Source: Leptospira ryugenii
GTDB lineage: Bacteria; Spirochaetota; Leptospiria; Leptospirales; Leptospiraceae
Length of the DNA stretch: 64,000 nt
Direction: 5' to 3'
Assembly (NCBI RefSeq): GCF_003114855.1
Contig: NZ_BFBB01000003.1
Coordinates: forward strand, 685,077 to 749,076
This document shows, piece after piece, positions 8,615-17,421 of this stretch. Made by a program: the position numbers and the translations under genes. The notes under the pieces were generated by a model. It saw only the letters and a program-made list of their open reading frames with translations. It ran no database searches and was not told the DNA's origin. Within the stretch, counting starts at the first letter, position 1. The number at the start of each line of letters is the position of its first letter.

Positions 8615-10123
8615 GTACTGCTCTCTGATTTTCGTGCGGAAGGAATCAAATTCACCTTTTGAAGCGAATTTACAATATTGTAAAATCTCATGTGGGATTT
8701 CAGATGACTTTGCTTCTTTGTGGTTTATCAATATCATCATATCCGCAAGGTAAATGGGGAACACCACTTCTTGGTAAAAATCTTCCGCGAGAAGTGGTCT
8801 GTGGTGGTATTCCATAGCTCTGATATAAACATCTGGAAAACTCCACTTGCTACCCACTAGCGCACCAAGTTTAGAATGTGTGATGCCAAAAGCAGATTCT
8901 TCTAAAGAAATCGCAGTCGCAATCTCCTTTGAGGATGAATAACTCTTAATCTTTCCCATATGGTTTGGTTCGAGAGAAAGAAGTACGATCTCTCCTATGT
9001 CATGCAACAATGTAGATGCGATGAGGTTACTCTGAGAGTTTTTGTTCATCCCCATTTTTTGTGAGATCATTTTTGCATAGAAGGCAGCCTCATTTGACTT
9101 TTCCCAAATCTCATTGAATACAGGGAATTTATCTTCTAATATCTGTTTGGTTCCCAAAGAATACAATAATGATTGTAACTCTTTTAGGCCAATCAGCTGT
9201 ATCGCTCTATCTAAAGATTCAACCTTTGCACCTCTTCTAAAGGCAGCAGAGTTGGAAAGTTTCAAAATGTTAGCAGATAGTGCAATGTCTCGTTTGATCA
9301 TCTCTGCAATTTGGCCAATACTTGAGTTTGGTTTGTCAATGGCAGCTTGGATATCTTGGATGGTTTTTGGGAATGTTGGCAACTGGTCCAACTCATCAAT
9401 CAAACGGTCCAATTTGGAAGATTGACTCACCTCTTTAGTCAACTGAGCGGGTATATCAATCGTAAAGATTGTCTTGTTTCCAGAACTTTCAAATTTAAAA
9501 GCTGAATCACTTAAACCATCATTTTTTAGCATCATGAGTGTCATGATGAGACCTAGTCCCGCACCTTCCTGTTCGTTGCTCGCGTCCATGAAGGCTTCCG
9601 CCAAATCATTATAAGATTTTGCCCTTTCGATTCGGTATTTAATTCTATCCACTTCATCGGCAGTCAACTCAACGTTATTCATGATGCGTATGCGCATGAG
9701 ATTCTTATTGTGGATAAAGGAAACATACACGCCATAATTGTGTTTGAGAAGGCCTTCTTCAAATTCATCTCTCTTCTCAAGATATTCTTTTTTGAAGTCA
9801 GTCATCTTGGACTGGTATTCCTGCTCATTTTGAATGTTGGCAGATTGTGTGTGGAAGTAGACTCGTTTAGCATTTGCCTTGATGGCATTGGTAACCATCT
9901 CTTTTACGGCGGCAACGATGGATTCACGAACAGATATCACATCTAACTGCAATAAAAATCGATCCAGAGTTTGGTACAAAGTGTTCTCAACACTTTCATT
10001 CATGTTAAAAAACTTAAAGTGGAATGGATGATTTTCCTGAATAGGGTCATTAATATCTGAAATATTAGAATGAAGCCCAAGATTTTCTCTATATTCTAAT
10101 TGAACTGGTTTCGCTTGCGACAT
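8603..10123 (-). CDS. GHKL-ATPase-like / HDOD fusion signalling protein
   Basis: The 506-residue protein has two halves. Residues about 60-235 look like a GHKL (histidine-kinase/anti-sigma type) ATP-binding domain, with an N-box-like EMVTNAIKANAKRV and a G-box-like EGAGLGLIMTLMML, but with no dimerisation/phospho-acceptor His domain and with a long charged helical insert between the boxes. Residues about 240-500 are an HDOD domain (LPTFPKTIQDIQAAI, ISANILKLSNSAAF-type helices, LIGLKELQSLLYSL, LHDIGEIVLL). HDOD domains lack most HD metal ligands and act as scaffolds in signalling. The start has GGGAG six bases upstream. A regulatory protein is certain in type; its output is unknown. Confidence 0.82.
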   Translation of the reverse strand: MSQAKPVQLEYRENLGLHSNISDINDPIQENHPFHFKFFNMNESVENTLYQTLDRFLLQLDVISVRESIVAAVKEMVTNAIKANAKRVYFHTQSANIQNEQEYQSKMTDFKKEYLEKRDEFEEGLLKHNYGVYVSFIHNKNLMRIRIMNNVELTADEVDRIKYRIERAKSYNDLAEAFMDASNEQEGAGLGLIMTLMMLKNDGLSDSAFKFESSGNKTIFTIDIPAQLTKEVSQSSKLDRLIDELDQLPTFPKTIQDIQAAIDKPNSSIGQIAEMIKRDIALSANILKLSNSAAFRRGAKVESLDRAIQLIGLKELQSLLYSLGTKQILEDKFPVFNEIWEKSNEAAFYAKMISQKMGMNKNSQSNLIASTLLHDIGEIVLLSLEPNHMGKIKSYSSSKEIATAISLEESAFGITHSKLGALVGSKWSFPDVYIRAMEYHHRPLLAEDFYQEVVFPIYLADMMILINHKEAKSSEIPHEILQYCKFASKGEFDSFRTKIREQYQAV

Positions 10124-10284
10124 ATCATACTCCCAAACTCTTGAGCGGAAATACGTAGAACTCCTAGTATAACTGCGGTAAGTCTTTTGATTCCCTGTTT
10201 CTATCTATAGGTAATTCTATCCTAAGTAGACGTAAATCTTTTTATATTCATTACAAAAATACTCTTCCAGGTACCTAAATGCAG

Positions 10285-10302
10285 CTTGGGACATATCCCA
10301 AG
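10285..10302. other. Perfect 7-bp inverted repeat between TRIC gene and HDOD gene
   Basis: CTTGGGA and TCCCAAG flank a CATA loop. It is downstream of the TRIC-type gene and upstream of the HDOD gene, both minus strand. No T-run follows on the minus strand, so an operator or an mRNA hairpin is as likely as a terminator. The rest of 10124-10332 shows no gene. Confidence 0.45.
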
Positions 10303-10332
10303 GATTGTAGTGAAATTTATTTCATTTTGTCT

Positions 10333-10956
10333 TTATACTTTGGGTAGATAGATTTTTGGTAAGCTCAATTTAAACTTAACAGCAGCTATACGGACCAATA
10401 CGACCAAGGAAACAGACACAAATGCATTCATGCCCTCGGAGATTCCCCAGGCGCGCAAACTAATGTAAACAAAGGCTCCCAATAGGCAGGCCGTCGCGTA
10501 AATTTCTTTCCGGAAGATAAAGGGCACCTGGTTCATCAAGGTATCACGGATCACTCCACCAAAGATTGCGGAGACCATTCCTAAGATAATGGCTGCAAAC
10601 GGATTTACATTCTGGGCCAGAGATATCTTTGTTCCGAGTATGGTGTAGATTCCAATGCCTACGGTGTCGAAGAGAAAGACTTCCTTGCGAAGTTTGAGAA
10701 GCAAACGAGGGATTCCAATTGTGAGCATAAATCCGACAAAAATTGCCCAGAGTACATTCTGGTCTCGCACCCAAGAAACAGGATAGTTCCCTAGAGTGAT
10801 GTCTCGCAAGGTCCCGCCACCTATGGCTGTGATGAATCCTGTGAAAAACACAGAAAAAAAATCATGGTGGTGCTCTCTCCTCTCCAAAGCAGCTAAAGCT
10901 CCCGAGATGGCAAAGACAGTGATCCCCGCAAGTTCCAGGAGGTAGAAAGGGTTCAT
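10333..10956 (-). CDS. TRIC-type channel / UPF0126 membrane protein
   Basis: The roughly 207-residue protein has seven hydrophobic segments arranged as two glycine-rich repeats. The family markers are ISGALAALER, GFITAIGGGTLRDITLG and the second-repeat copy GMVSAIFGGVIRDTL. Bacterial members of this family form trimeric cation channels related to animal TRIC proteins. The ATG at 10956 is used because it shares its first base with the TGA of the upstream cupin gene (TGATG), giving translational coupling; a GTG one codon earlier is less likely. Confidence 0.9.
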   Translation of the reverse strand: MNPFYLLELAGITVFAISGALAALERREHHHDFFSVFFTGFITAIGGGTLRDITLGNYPVSWVRDQNVLWAIFVGFMLTIGIPRLLLKLRKEVFLFDTVGIGIYTILGTKISLAQNVNPFAAIILGMVSAIFGGVIRDTLMNQVPFIFRKEIYATACLLGAFVYISLRAWGISEGMNAFVSVSLVVLVRIAAVKFKLSLPKIYLPKV

Positions 10957-11318
10957 CACTCCCCTTCTCTATGAACAGATTCTATATTGAAGGCTGGATG
11001 GCAGACAGACCAGTACTCAGCATCTTCGGGAAATGGATTGGAGTAACGAACTCTAGTTCCCTTCCCGATGAAAAGGGATTCTCCGGCAGATAGAACAATG
11101 ACCCTGCCATCCAATTCAATTTGCTTTCGTCCACGCACCATCAATGTGTATTCATCAAACTCGGGAGTTTGGAAGGGTTCTCCCCATCCAGACGGAGCAA
11201 CCATATGGGCTATGGATATGCCAGTGGTGTTTGTTGAAGGGATGCCAAAGTGCTCTTCAATGGTCTTTCCCCCAGGAACGGGTATTGAGATGGGTTTGGT
11301 TTGGTGGTGCCAGTTCAT
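10956..11318 (-). CDS. Cupin-domain protein
   Basis: The 120-residue protein is a single small cupin: PFQTPEFDEYTLMVRGRKQIELDGRV and LSAGESLFIGKGTRVRYSNP fit the two cupin motifs. The usual first-motif metal ligands are not all obvious, since H is replaced around EFDEYT, so metal binding and enzymatic activity are uncertain. It is co-transcribed with the TRIC-type channel gene that overlaps its stop codon. Substrate unknown. Confidence 0.78.
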   Translation of the reverse strand: MNWHHQTKPISIPVPGGKTIEEHFGIPSTNTTGISIAHMVAPSGWGEPFQTPEFDEYTLMVRGRKQIELDGRVIVLSAGESLFIGKGTRVRYSNPFPEDAEYWSVCHPAFNIESVHREGE

Positions 11319-11460
11319 GAAAGTAAAAGAACAAATCCATTCGGATTCGTCAATTGATTGGACGGTTTCTAGGAGAAAGCAAATCGTTTTCTATAACCAA
11401 CAGATCCACCGCCCAAGGATTTCTCATTTTGTGAAGATGAGGCTAAGGAGAACCTTTGGT

Positions 11461-12315
11461 TTAGGCCAAAATAGCTTTCAAAGTTTTTTCGGAATGTTCC
11501 CATAGCTCTTTAGCGATGGCAGAGTCATATGAGACCTTTGAACTTCTTTCTGGTTTGCACTTTACAAAGTACTTCCCTGTGATCCCATCCACTTCAGCTG
11601 AACTTGCAAGATACACTGAAGTCTTTGCTCCTTCTTCTTCACTGATGGCTAAAAGATTTTGACCCCAGGTCACAAGAAGCTTTGCTAAACCTTCGTTGTT
11701 CCAACCGAACTTGGTTTTTACAAAGCCAGGGTGAAGGCAATTCGCTGTCACGGAAGTGCCTTTCAATCTTTCGGCAAGGTGGTAAGTAAAATAGATATTC
11801 ATCAACTTAGACCTTTGGTATTGTTTCCAACCTGAGTACAGCCTCTCTCCTTCGATGTTTTGGAAATCAAGCTCTACTCCTTTATGAGCGCGAGAAGCAA
11901 CATTTACAATCCTTGCTTTTCCAAATGCTTGTAAGGCGGGTAAAAGAGAATTGGTAAGCAAAAAGTAATGCAAGTGATTCAATGCATAGGTCATTTCTTT
12001 CCCTTCCGCACTCAGAGTCCTTTCTTGGAAAAAGGCGCCCGCATTATTCAATAGGCAATAAAGTTTCGGAAATCGGTTCAGAATCTCCTGAGAAGTACTA
12101 CGAACATTTGAGAGAATAGATAAATCACATACAAAAAGAACGAAGGCATCTGGTTCATTTCGTATTTGGAGTAATTCTTTTTTTAAGTTTTCTAACTTTT
12201 GACTGTTCCTTGCCACTAAGACCAAGGGATATCCTTTTTTGGCCAGTTCGAGCGCACTGATACGGCCGATACCGTCTGTGCAACCAGTTATGCAAATCCA
12301 TTGGTTTTGATTCAT
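11461..12315 (-). CDS. Short-chain dehydrogenase/reductase, retinol-dehydrogenase-like
   Basis: The 284-residue enzyme shows the SDR signatures in order: TGCTDGIG nucleotide-binding motif near the N-terminus, LLNNAGAF, a catalytic-serine region NVASRAHKG and the YxxSK-type active site YQRSK. The spacing and the HPGFVKTKFGWN stretch resemble the retinol-dehydrogenase/WW-oxidoreductase branch. Physiological substrate is unknown. GGGAGAG four bases before the ATG at 12315 decides the start; a TTG seven codons upstream lies inside the kinase gene. Last gene of the acpS-bactofilin-kinase operon, 10 bases after the kinase stop. Confidence 0.88.
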   Translation of the reverse strand: MNQNQWICITGCTDGIGRISALELAKKGYPLVLVARNSQKLENLKKELLQIRNEPDAFVLFVCDLSILSNVRSTSQEILNRFPKLYCLLNNAGAFFQERTLSAEGKEMTYALNHLHYFLLTNSLLPALQAFGKARIVNVASRAHKGVELDFQNIEGERLYSGWKQYQRSKLMNIYFTYHLAERLKGTSVTANCLHPGFVKTKFGWNNEGLAKLLVTWGQNLLAISEEEGAKTSVYLASSAEVDGITGKYFVKCKPERSSKVSYDSAIAKELWEHSEKTLKAILA

Positions 12316-12325
12316 AATCTCTCCC

Positions 12326-14104
12326 TCATACTTCAATCATGGCTTTTGGTAAACGGATGGAAAATGTAGAACCGTGCAAACCGTCCGAGTCGGCAAACAA
12401 GGTTCCGTTATTTTTTTCTATAAACTCTTTGCACAATAACAGTCCGATACCATTGCCTGTTTCACCTTGTGTACCCAGTGATTTGACAACCTCTCCCACT
12501 TGAAAGAGTTTAGCAATGGTTTGTTTTTCCATACCCACTCCTTCATCTTTGATGTCCAATTGCCACTCTTTTGGGAATTCTGTTGCTTTGATTTCAATCT
12601 TTGATCCACGAAAACTGAATTTAATTGCATTCGAAATCAAGTTTCGTAATACCGTGTAGATCATTCTGTTATCGCAATATACGAGTGCCACGGTAGGGAT
12701 TTGGATTACGAAATGGAGGTCTTTATTTCCTGCATTCAGCTCAAATAGATTGGTCGCCTCCTCTACCAAAGTAAGTAGGGAAAGATTGCTCGGGCTAAAG
12801 TCTTCTTGGCCTCTCTGCAATTTGGACCATTCCAATAGATTCTCTAATAGTGAAAAAATAGATTCCGTTGCATCCACCAAGGATTCTGTCATTTCGGAAA
12901 CAGTTTTATCCTGTTTGTCCATACGTTCGTTTAAAATTTTGAGAAGGGATTTAATACCTATGAGAGGGCCTCTTAAATCGTGAGATATAATGGACAAAAA
13001 CCGATCTTTAGTTGCATTCCCGAGTTGTAGAGCTCGATTTGCTTCTGCCATTTTTGCTTCCAATAATCTTTGTTCGGTGACATCCCGAAAGGAGAGGATG
13101 AGACCGATATTGTTTCGGTCTTTATCTCGAATCTTTTTGGATTTTACTTCCCAGTTACGTGTTGGAGTGCTGGAAGTCCACTGCCAGGAATGCTCAGGTT
13201 TTTTTTCTGGAAGGTGTTTTAACTTGAGGTGGAGTTCAGGGGTGTATTTGAAAAATTCGGAAGCTTGGTCTAAGGAATAGAATTTTCTATCCAATAAAAA
13301 AATCCTTTCGGCTGCAAAGTTCCAATCTACAACGCGTTCTTTGGTATCTATGATGATGACAGGTTCATCTAAGGCATCTATGATCTCAGCGCGTGCAAGT
13401 TGTACTATATCATAAACGCGAAAGTAATTTATTGAAAAGAAAATCCAAATCGATAGCAAAGAGAGAGTGACGGGAGTGGCATTCAAGCCTGGAAAAGGGC
13501 GGAGGCCAATGAGATGAGCAATGGCAACTATCCAAACAATCGAATACGGAAGTAAAAAGAAGAAATATTTTCTTCGCATTTCTGGTTTGTCATTCCTGGA
13601 CTCTCTCAATATGTGGAGGATGATGACAAATGACCAGATGCCCGTGCCTACATACTCAACGAGATAAGTTGTCCAAGGCAGAACTTGTATCCATTGCGTT
13701 CTTCCCTCAATCGTTGTTAGGTAGGTCGCTTTCAGTAAAGTATGGTAAACGGGATCGAAAACAATCAAAACCAACATAGAAAAAGGTAAGATAAAAAGAA
13801 CAAACCAGAGATTCTTTGTTAGAATATTATATTTTTGTGTAAATCCAACACCTGTTAATACGGCTCCCAAACATGCAATCACAACTCCCGTATGCACCAA
13901 ATACAAAAATACTCTATGCCAAAAAGGATGGATGAATAGATAATCGAGTGCATATGGCCCTGTCCATAAGAGACAGCCAAGCACCATAGTGAAGAGATAG
14001 CGTCCGATTTGGATGCGCAGAAGGCGTACCAAATAGAACGCCAAAAGCAGATTGAGAAAAAAGGCAAAGCCTAATAAGAGACTATAAGGGTGGAACTGCC
14101 ACAA
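12326..14104 (-). CDS. Membrane sensor histidine kinase with 7TM-type N-terminus and PAS domain
   Basis: The 592-residue kinase has about seven hydrophobic helices in residues 1-225 (a 7TM-type sensor region), a PAS domain (about 235-345, DALDEPVIIIDTKERVVDWN), then HisKA with the phospho-acceptor FLSIISHDLRGP, and a HATPase_c domain with N-box LRNLISNAIKFS, G1 DEGVGM and G2 GNGIGLLL. All catalytic motifs are intact. The first codon is TTG, three bases after the bactofilin stop. No response regulator is adjacent, so its partner is elsewhere. Being between a bactofilin gene and an SDR gene, a cell-envelope role is possible but not shown. Confidence 0.9.
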   Translation of the reverse strand: MWQFHPYSLLLGFAFFLNLLLAFYLVRLLRIQIGRYLFTMVLGCLLWTGPYALDYLFIHPFWHRVFLYLVHTGVVIACLGAVLTGVGFTQKYNILTKNLWFVLFILPFSMLVLIVFDPVYHTLLKATYLTTIEGRTQWIQVLPWTTYLVEYVGTGIWSFVIILHILRESRNDKPEMRRKYFFFLLPYSIVWIVAIAHLIGLRPFPGLNATPVTLSLLSIWIFFSINYFRVYDIVQLARAEIIDALDEPVIIIDTKERVVDWNFAAERIFLLDRKFYSLDQASEFFKYTPELHLKLKHLPEKKPEHSWQWTSSTPTRNWEVKSKKIRDKDRNNIGLILSFRDVTEQRLLEAKMAEANRALQLGNATKDRFLSIISHDLRGPLIGIKSLLKILNERMDKQDKTVSEMTESLVDATESIFSLLENLLEWSKLQRGQEDFSPSNLSLLTLVEEATNLFELNAGNKDLHFVIQIPTVALVYCDNRMIYTVLRNLISNAIKFSFRGSKIEIKATEFPKEWQLDIKDEGVGMEKQTIAKLFQVGEVVKSLGTQGETGNGIGLLLCKEFIEKNNGTLFADSDGLHGSTFSIRLPKAMIEV

Positions 14105-14107
14105 GGA

Positions 14108-14476
14108 CTATGATTCTAACTCTTGTATCATTTCACAATTTCCGTCAAAGACAACGCCATCTGCGATTTGTAGTTTTGCTGTCCGTATGTTTCCTTGTAC
14201 CTTTCCAGTAGCCAACATTTCCAATCTCTGGGTAGCGGTCACATTTCCAATGATTGTGCCACCGACTACGACCGTGCCAGCTTTGATGTTTGCTTTGACG
14301 CGGGCCCCTTCGCTGATGACTAAATAACCATCAGAGATGATTTCACCCACAAATTCTCCAGAGATTTGGAGTGGTTTCTTAAACAGAAGAGTGCCATTAA
14401 ATGTAGTTTCTTTTCCAAAGATCGTGGCAATGACGCCATGTTCTGTGATGATAGGTTGAGTGGTTTTTTTTGTCAT
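14108..14476 (-). CDS. Bactofilin cytoskeletal protein
   Basis: The 122-residue product is a bactofilin: an N-terminal tail, then repeated beta-helix rungs of about 17 residues (FNGTLLFKKPLQISGEFVGEI, DGYLVISEGARVKANI, GTVVVGGTIIGNVTAT, ERLEMLATGKVQGNI-type, LQIADGVVFDGNCEM) with the family's G-x-[IV] turns. Bactofilins form nucleotide-independent filaments beneath the membrane; in Leptospira biflexa a bactofilin is known to influence the helical cell shape. It lies 6 bases after a TPR gene and 3 bases before the kinase gene. No transmembrane segment is present. Confidence 0.93.
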   Translation of the reverse strand: MTKKTTQPIITEHGVIATIFGKETTFNGTLLFKKPLQISGEFVGEIISDGYLVISEGARVKANIKAGTVVVGGTIIGNVTATQRLEMLATGKVQGNIRTAKLQIADGVVFDGNCEMIQELES

Positions 14477-14482
14477 ATTTGA

Positions 14483-14707
14483 TTACTTTGTTTTCATATT
14501 GTAAACGCCGTCCCAATCCTCAGGAGGTGGGTCCGCAATGTAGTCATCACAGCGTTCGATGTAGAGAAGTGAGGGGCCATCGTTTGGCTCAATCTCAAGT
14601 GCCTTTTGGAAATTAGCCTTCGCTTCCACAAACTTTCGGTTTTTATAGAGAGATAAACCCTCATTGTATAAAGCCAAAACTTTTGTCATCTTTTCAGAAA
14701 CGATCAT
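14483..14707 (-). CDS. Small TPR protein with cyclase-tail motif
   Basis: The roughly 74-residue protein is essentially one TPR unit (ALYNEGLSLYKNRKFVEAKANFQKALE) plus a tail CDDYIADPPPEDWDGVYNM. In spirochaetes this DPPPxDWDGV tail is typical of the C-terminus of adenylate/guanylate cyclase-domain proteins, so this looks like a detached cyclase tail. The ATG at 14707 has GGAG five bases upstream, better than the GTG two codons earlier, and begins 2 bases after the acpS stop. Confidence 0.82.
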   Translation of the reverse strand: MIVSEKMTKVLALYNEGLSLYKNRKFVEAKANFQKALEIEPNDGPSLLYIERCDDYIADPPPEDWDGVYNMKTK

Positions 14708-14709
14708 GC

Positions 14710-15087
14710 TCACTCCTTATAGAGAATCACAACCGCAGTGGAGTAATGGTCAGCATGGCTGATCGATACAGAGCTGGAAGTGAATCCTTTTTCTTTGAAA
14801 AATGTTTCAGTTTTGCCGTGGATGACTAGCGTTTTTTTCCCAAATCCAGTACCTGCAAGTTCGATCTCGCGCATGTCTAGTACCTCACCGGGTGCAAGCG
14901 ACATAGCCTTGATGACGGCCTCCTTACAAGCAAATCTGCCAGCTAAAAAGGGAACAGGGTCATTATGGGATTGGCAGTACAGAACCTCATCTTGGGTATA
15001 GACCCGATTGAGAAAACGATCCCCATAGCGATCCAGAAGTTCTCGGATCCTGGAGTTTTCAACGATGTCATTGCCAACAGAAATCAT
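14710..15087 (-). CDS. acpS: Holo-[acyl-carrier-protein] synthase
   Basis: AcpS transfers the 4'-phosphopantetheine arm from CoA to acyl carrier protein. The 125-residue length is normal for the family. The N-terminal ISVGNDIVE carries the Mg-binding Asp (residue 7), LAGRFACKEAVIKA is the second conserved block and SSVSISHADHYSTAVVI the third. It heads a tight minus-strand operon with the TPR, bactofilin, kinase and SDR genes, which links lipid synthesis priming to shape and envelope genes by position only. Confidence 0.95.
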   Translation of the reverse strand: MISVGNDIVENSRIRELLDRYGDRFLNRVYTQDEVLYCQSHNDPVPFLAGRFACKEAVIKAMSLAPGEVLDMREIELAGTGFGKKTLVIHGKTETFFKEKGFTSSSVSISHADHYSTAVVILYKE

Positions 15088-15188
15088 TCAATGCCACAAA
15101 GTCCCAAGTCTTTCCTTTTTGGTCGAGTCAGATTTTTTAGGGCAGAAACTCCTTGCCTACTTCCTTCGGTTTCGAGATACTTTCTCCC

Positions 15189-16127
15189 ATGAAGCGTATT
15201 TTTTCTCTATCATTCGTCTTCGTTGCCTGCATGGTGTTTTCTGCAGAAAAACCAGACAGCCTCTATATCAAAAACTTAGTGCCTGCAAGTTACCAAGCGT
15301 CCGATGGGACTCTCTTCGTAAATGAGTTTTACCGTCTAACATGGGAAAAAAACGAAGCCAATACAAAGTTTTTTGTAAAGTGGAATGACGATCCTTGGAT
15401 TGAGTATTCGGAACCATTGGTTCCGCCAATACTCGGCTGGAATGAGTTATTTTTCTATGCAGAAGATCCAGTCGGAAATAAAGAATCTGAAAACAAAATC
15501 AATCTGTATGTAGACCGCACCTCACCTAAATTAAGTGTCAATTGGCGGTACCTTCCAAAGCTATGGAATGACCAATACATCGTTCAAACAAACAATGAAT
15601 TAGTGATCCGTGCCTCAGACGAAGAGAGTGGGATCCAGAATTTGGTCGTATCATTAGATGACGGAGAGGAGCAATTGTTTGCGGCGGGGAAAGACTTTCA
15701 AATCCAGACTAAAGAAGAAGGCAAACATAGATTAGTTGCATTTGCCTTTGACCAGGTAAAGAACATTTCAAGACGTTGGGAAATCGCTTGGCTGGTCGAT
15801 GCCTCTGCTCCAAGTCTGAGCCTCAATACCATTCCTAAACTGATCCAAGAAAACGAAAACCTAGTCTGCCCACGCTATACAAAGATCAATCTTTTAGCCA
15901 AAGACCAATGGACAGAGGTAAAGGACATTCTCTGGAGAGAAAAGAACGCTGAGAATTGGAATGTTACAGAAAGGCAATTTGACTTAGAAAAATTTTTTCC
16001 ATTTCATTCAAATATAAGTTTAGAATTCAAAGCTAGAGATTTTAGCGGGAATGAATCTGCCGTTATTGATTTTTCCTGTGTTATGGATAAAAAACCACCT
16101 GAGACAACGATACGATACCAAAAATGA
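15189..16127 (+). CDS. Exported OmpL47-like repeat protein
   Basis: The 312-residue product has a signal peptide (IFSLSFVFVACMVFSA) and at least two repeats that begin with DRTSPKLSVN and DASAPSLSLN and contain SGIQNLVVSLDDGEE-like segments. This pattern matches the repeat domain found in OmpL47 and many Leptospira surface proteins (Ig-like sandwiches rather than a true porin). The start at 15189 is chosen because the signal peptide follows directly; an upstream in-frame start would add residues before it. The next gene overlaps its stop (ATGA). Confidence 0.75.
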   Translation: MKRIFSLSFVFVACMVFSAEKPDSLYIKNLVPASYQASDGTLFVNEFYRLTWEKNEANTKFFVKWNDDPWIEYSEPLVPPILGWNELFFYAEDPVGNKESENKINLYVDRTSPKLSVNWRYLPKLWNDQYIVQTNNELVIRASDEESGIQNLVVSLDDGEEQLFAAGKDFQIQTKEEGKHRLVAFAFDQVKNISRRWEIAWLVDASAPSLSLNTIPKLIQENENLVCPRYTKINLLAKDQWTEVKDILWREKNAENWNVTERQFDLEKFFPFHSNISLEFKARDFSGNESAVIDFSCVMDKKPPETTIRYQK

Positions 16128-16618
16128 AACTCTCTGCAAAAGTAATCATCGTCATTTTTTTGTTAGCTGCCTCCTCGCTTCCTTCAGCTGAGGATCGGTT
16201 CTACTTTGATTTGACTTTGACTTATGCAGAAACAACGAAACACAAATACTCAACTTCCGAGACATTTTCAGTCAAAAACAACAGATTGTTTTATGAATGG
16301 AAGTATCTCGGCAACCATCCTAACGTAGATTATCCGAGAGAGATCAAAAGAACGATTTTGATGAAGTCTACAAAGAAGTTAGAAGAATTTTTGGACAAAA
16401 ACCATTTGATTTCCGATATGAACATCAGTTTGTATTCAAAACGTCTGCCTCAAGATGATTACCAAGCAGACGTTCTATTCAAAATTTTTTACAGAAACCG
16501 CTTAAATACCATCAGTATCACAGGACTACGGCCCATAGATGATGAAAAAAACAGAGAGTATGACCTCATCTTAGAATTTGCTGACTTACTAAAAAAAGAA
16601 CTCAGCTTTAATGAATGA
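16124..16618 (+). CDS. Small exported protein of unknown function
   Basis: The 164-residue product starts with a clear signal peptide (VIIVIFLLAASSLPSAED) and I recognise no domain in the remainder. It overlaps the OmpL47-like gene by 4 bases and is likely co-expressed with it. Its stop lies 2 bases from the convergent potC stop, without room for a terminator. Confidence 0.7.
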   Translation: MKLSAKVIIVIFLLAASSLPSAEDRFYFDLTLTYAETTKHKYSTSETFSVKNNRLFYEWKYLGNHPNVDYPREIKRTILMKSTKKLEEFLDKNHLISDMNISLYSKRLPQDDYQADVLFKIFYRNRLNTISITGLRPIDDEKNREYDLILEFADLLKKELSFNE

Positions 16619-16620
16619 AT

Positions 16621-17421
16621 TTATTTGCTTCTGTCGTCTTCTCTCGTCAGAAAATACGCAGCTAAGATAGGCAAGGTTGTTACAAGGATTACAAAGACTG
16701 CCACTACGTTCGTGACTGGTCTCTGCCTTGGACGCACAAATTCTGTTAACATCCAGATAGGAACCGTGGACTGTTGGCCTGCCGTAAAGGTAGTCACAAT
16801 GACTTCATCGAAAGAAAGTGCAAAAGACAACATCCCTCCTGCAAGCAAAGCAGTCGCAACGTTTGGTAGGACAACAAATCGGAAGGTCTGCCAAGGGCTG
16901 GCTCCTAAATCCATAGATGCTTCAACAAGAGAATGGGAACTTCGCCTAAGCCTTGCTAGAACATTATTATAGACAGTGACAATACAAAATGTAGCGTGCG
17001 CGATGACGATTGTCCAGGTGCTAAAAGGAATCCCTAATAAATTGAGTGCAGATCTCAAGGAAATACCGGTTACAATCCCTGGAAGTGCGATCGGTAAAAT
17101 CACTAAAAATGAAATGATCTCCTTTCCAAAAAACTGACTTCTGTAGACCGCAAGGCTTGCCAAAGTGCCAAGGAAAATTGCTAGTAAGGTGGAGATACTT
17201 GCTACTTGTACAGATAAGATAATCGCATCCCAGATATCCTTGCGATCCCATGCGACACCAAACCACTTTGTCGTGAATCCTGGAATCGGAAATTGAAAGG
17301 TCTTTTCATCAGTAGAAAAAGCATAGATGATGATAAAGCCGATGGGGATATGAATGAACATAAAGACTAAAAGTGTCGATATCTTCAAACCTAAGTTTTT
17401 TCCGAGGAGTTTAGAGAGCAT
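16621..17421 (-). CDS. potC: Spermidine/putrescine ABC transporter permease PotC
   Basis: PotC is one of the two inner-membrane permeases of the polyamine importer. The roughly 266-residue protein has six hydrophobic helices and the cytoplasmic EAA loop that contacts the ATPase, seen as [24 protein letters not shown]. The C-terminal [16 protein letters not shown] resembles PotC of E. coli. The ATG at 17421 is preferred to the GTG three codons earlier. It overlaps potB by 11 bases. Last gene of potD-potA-potB-potC. Confidence 0.93.
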   Translation of the reverse strand: MLSKLLGKNLGLKISTLLVFMFIHIPIGFIIIYAFSTDEKTFQFPIPGFTTKWFGVAWDRKDIWDAIILSVQVASISTLLAIFLGTLASLAVYRSQFFGKEIISFLVILPIALPGIVTGISLRSALNLLGIPFSTWTIVIAHATFCIVTVYNNVLARLRRSSHSLVEASMDLGASPWQTFRFVVLPNVATALLAGGMLSFALSFDEVIVTTFTAGQQSTVPIWMLTEFVRPRQRPVTNVVAVFVILVTTLPILAAYFLTREDDRSK

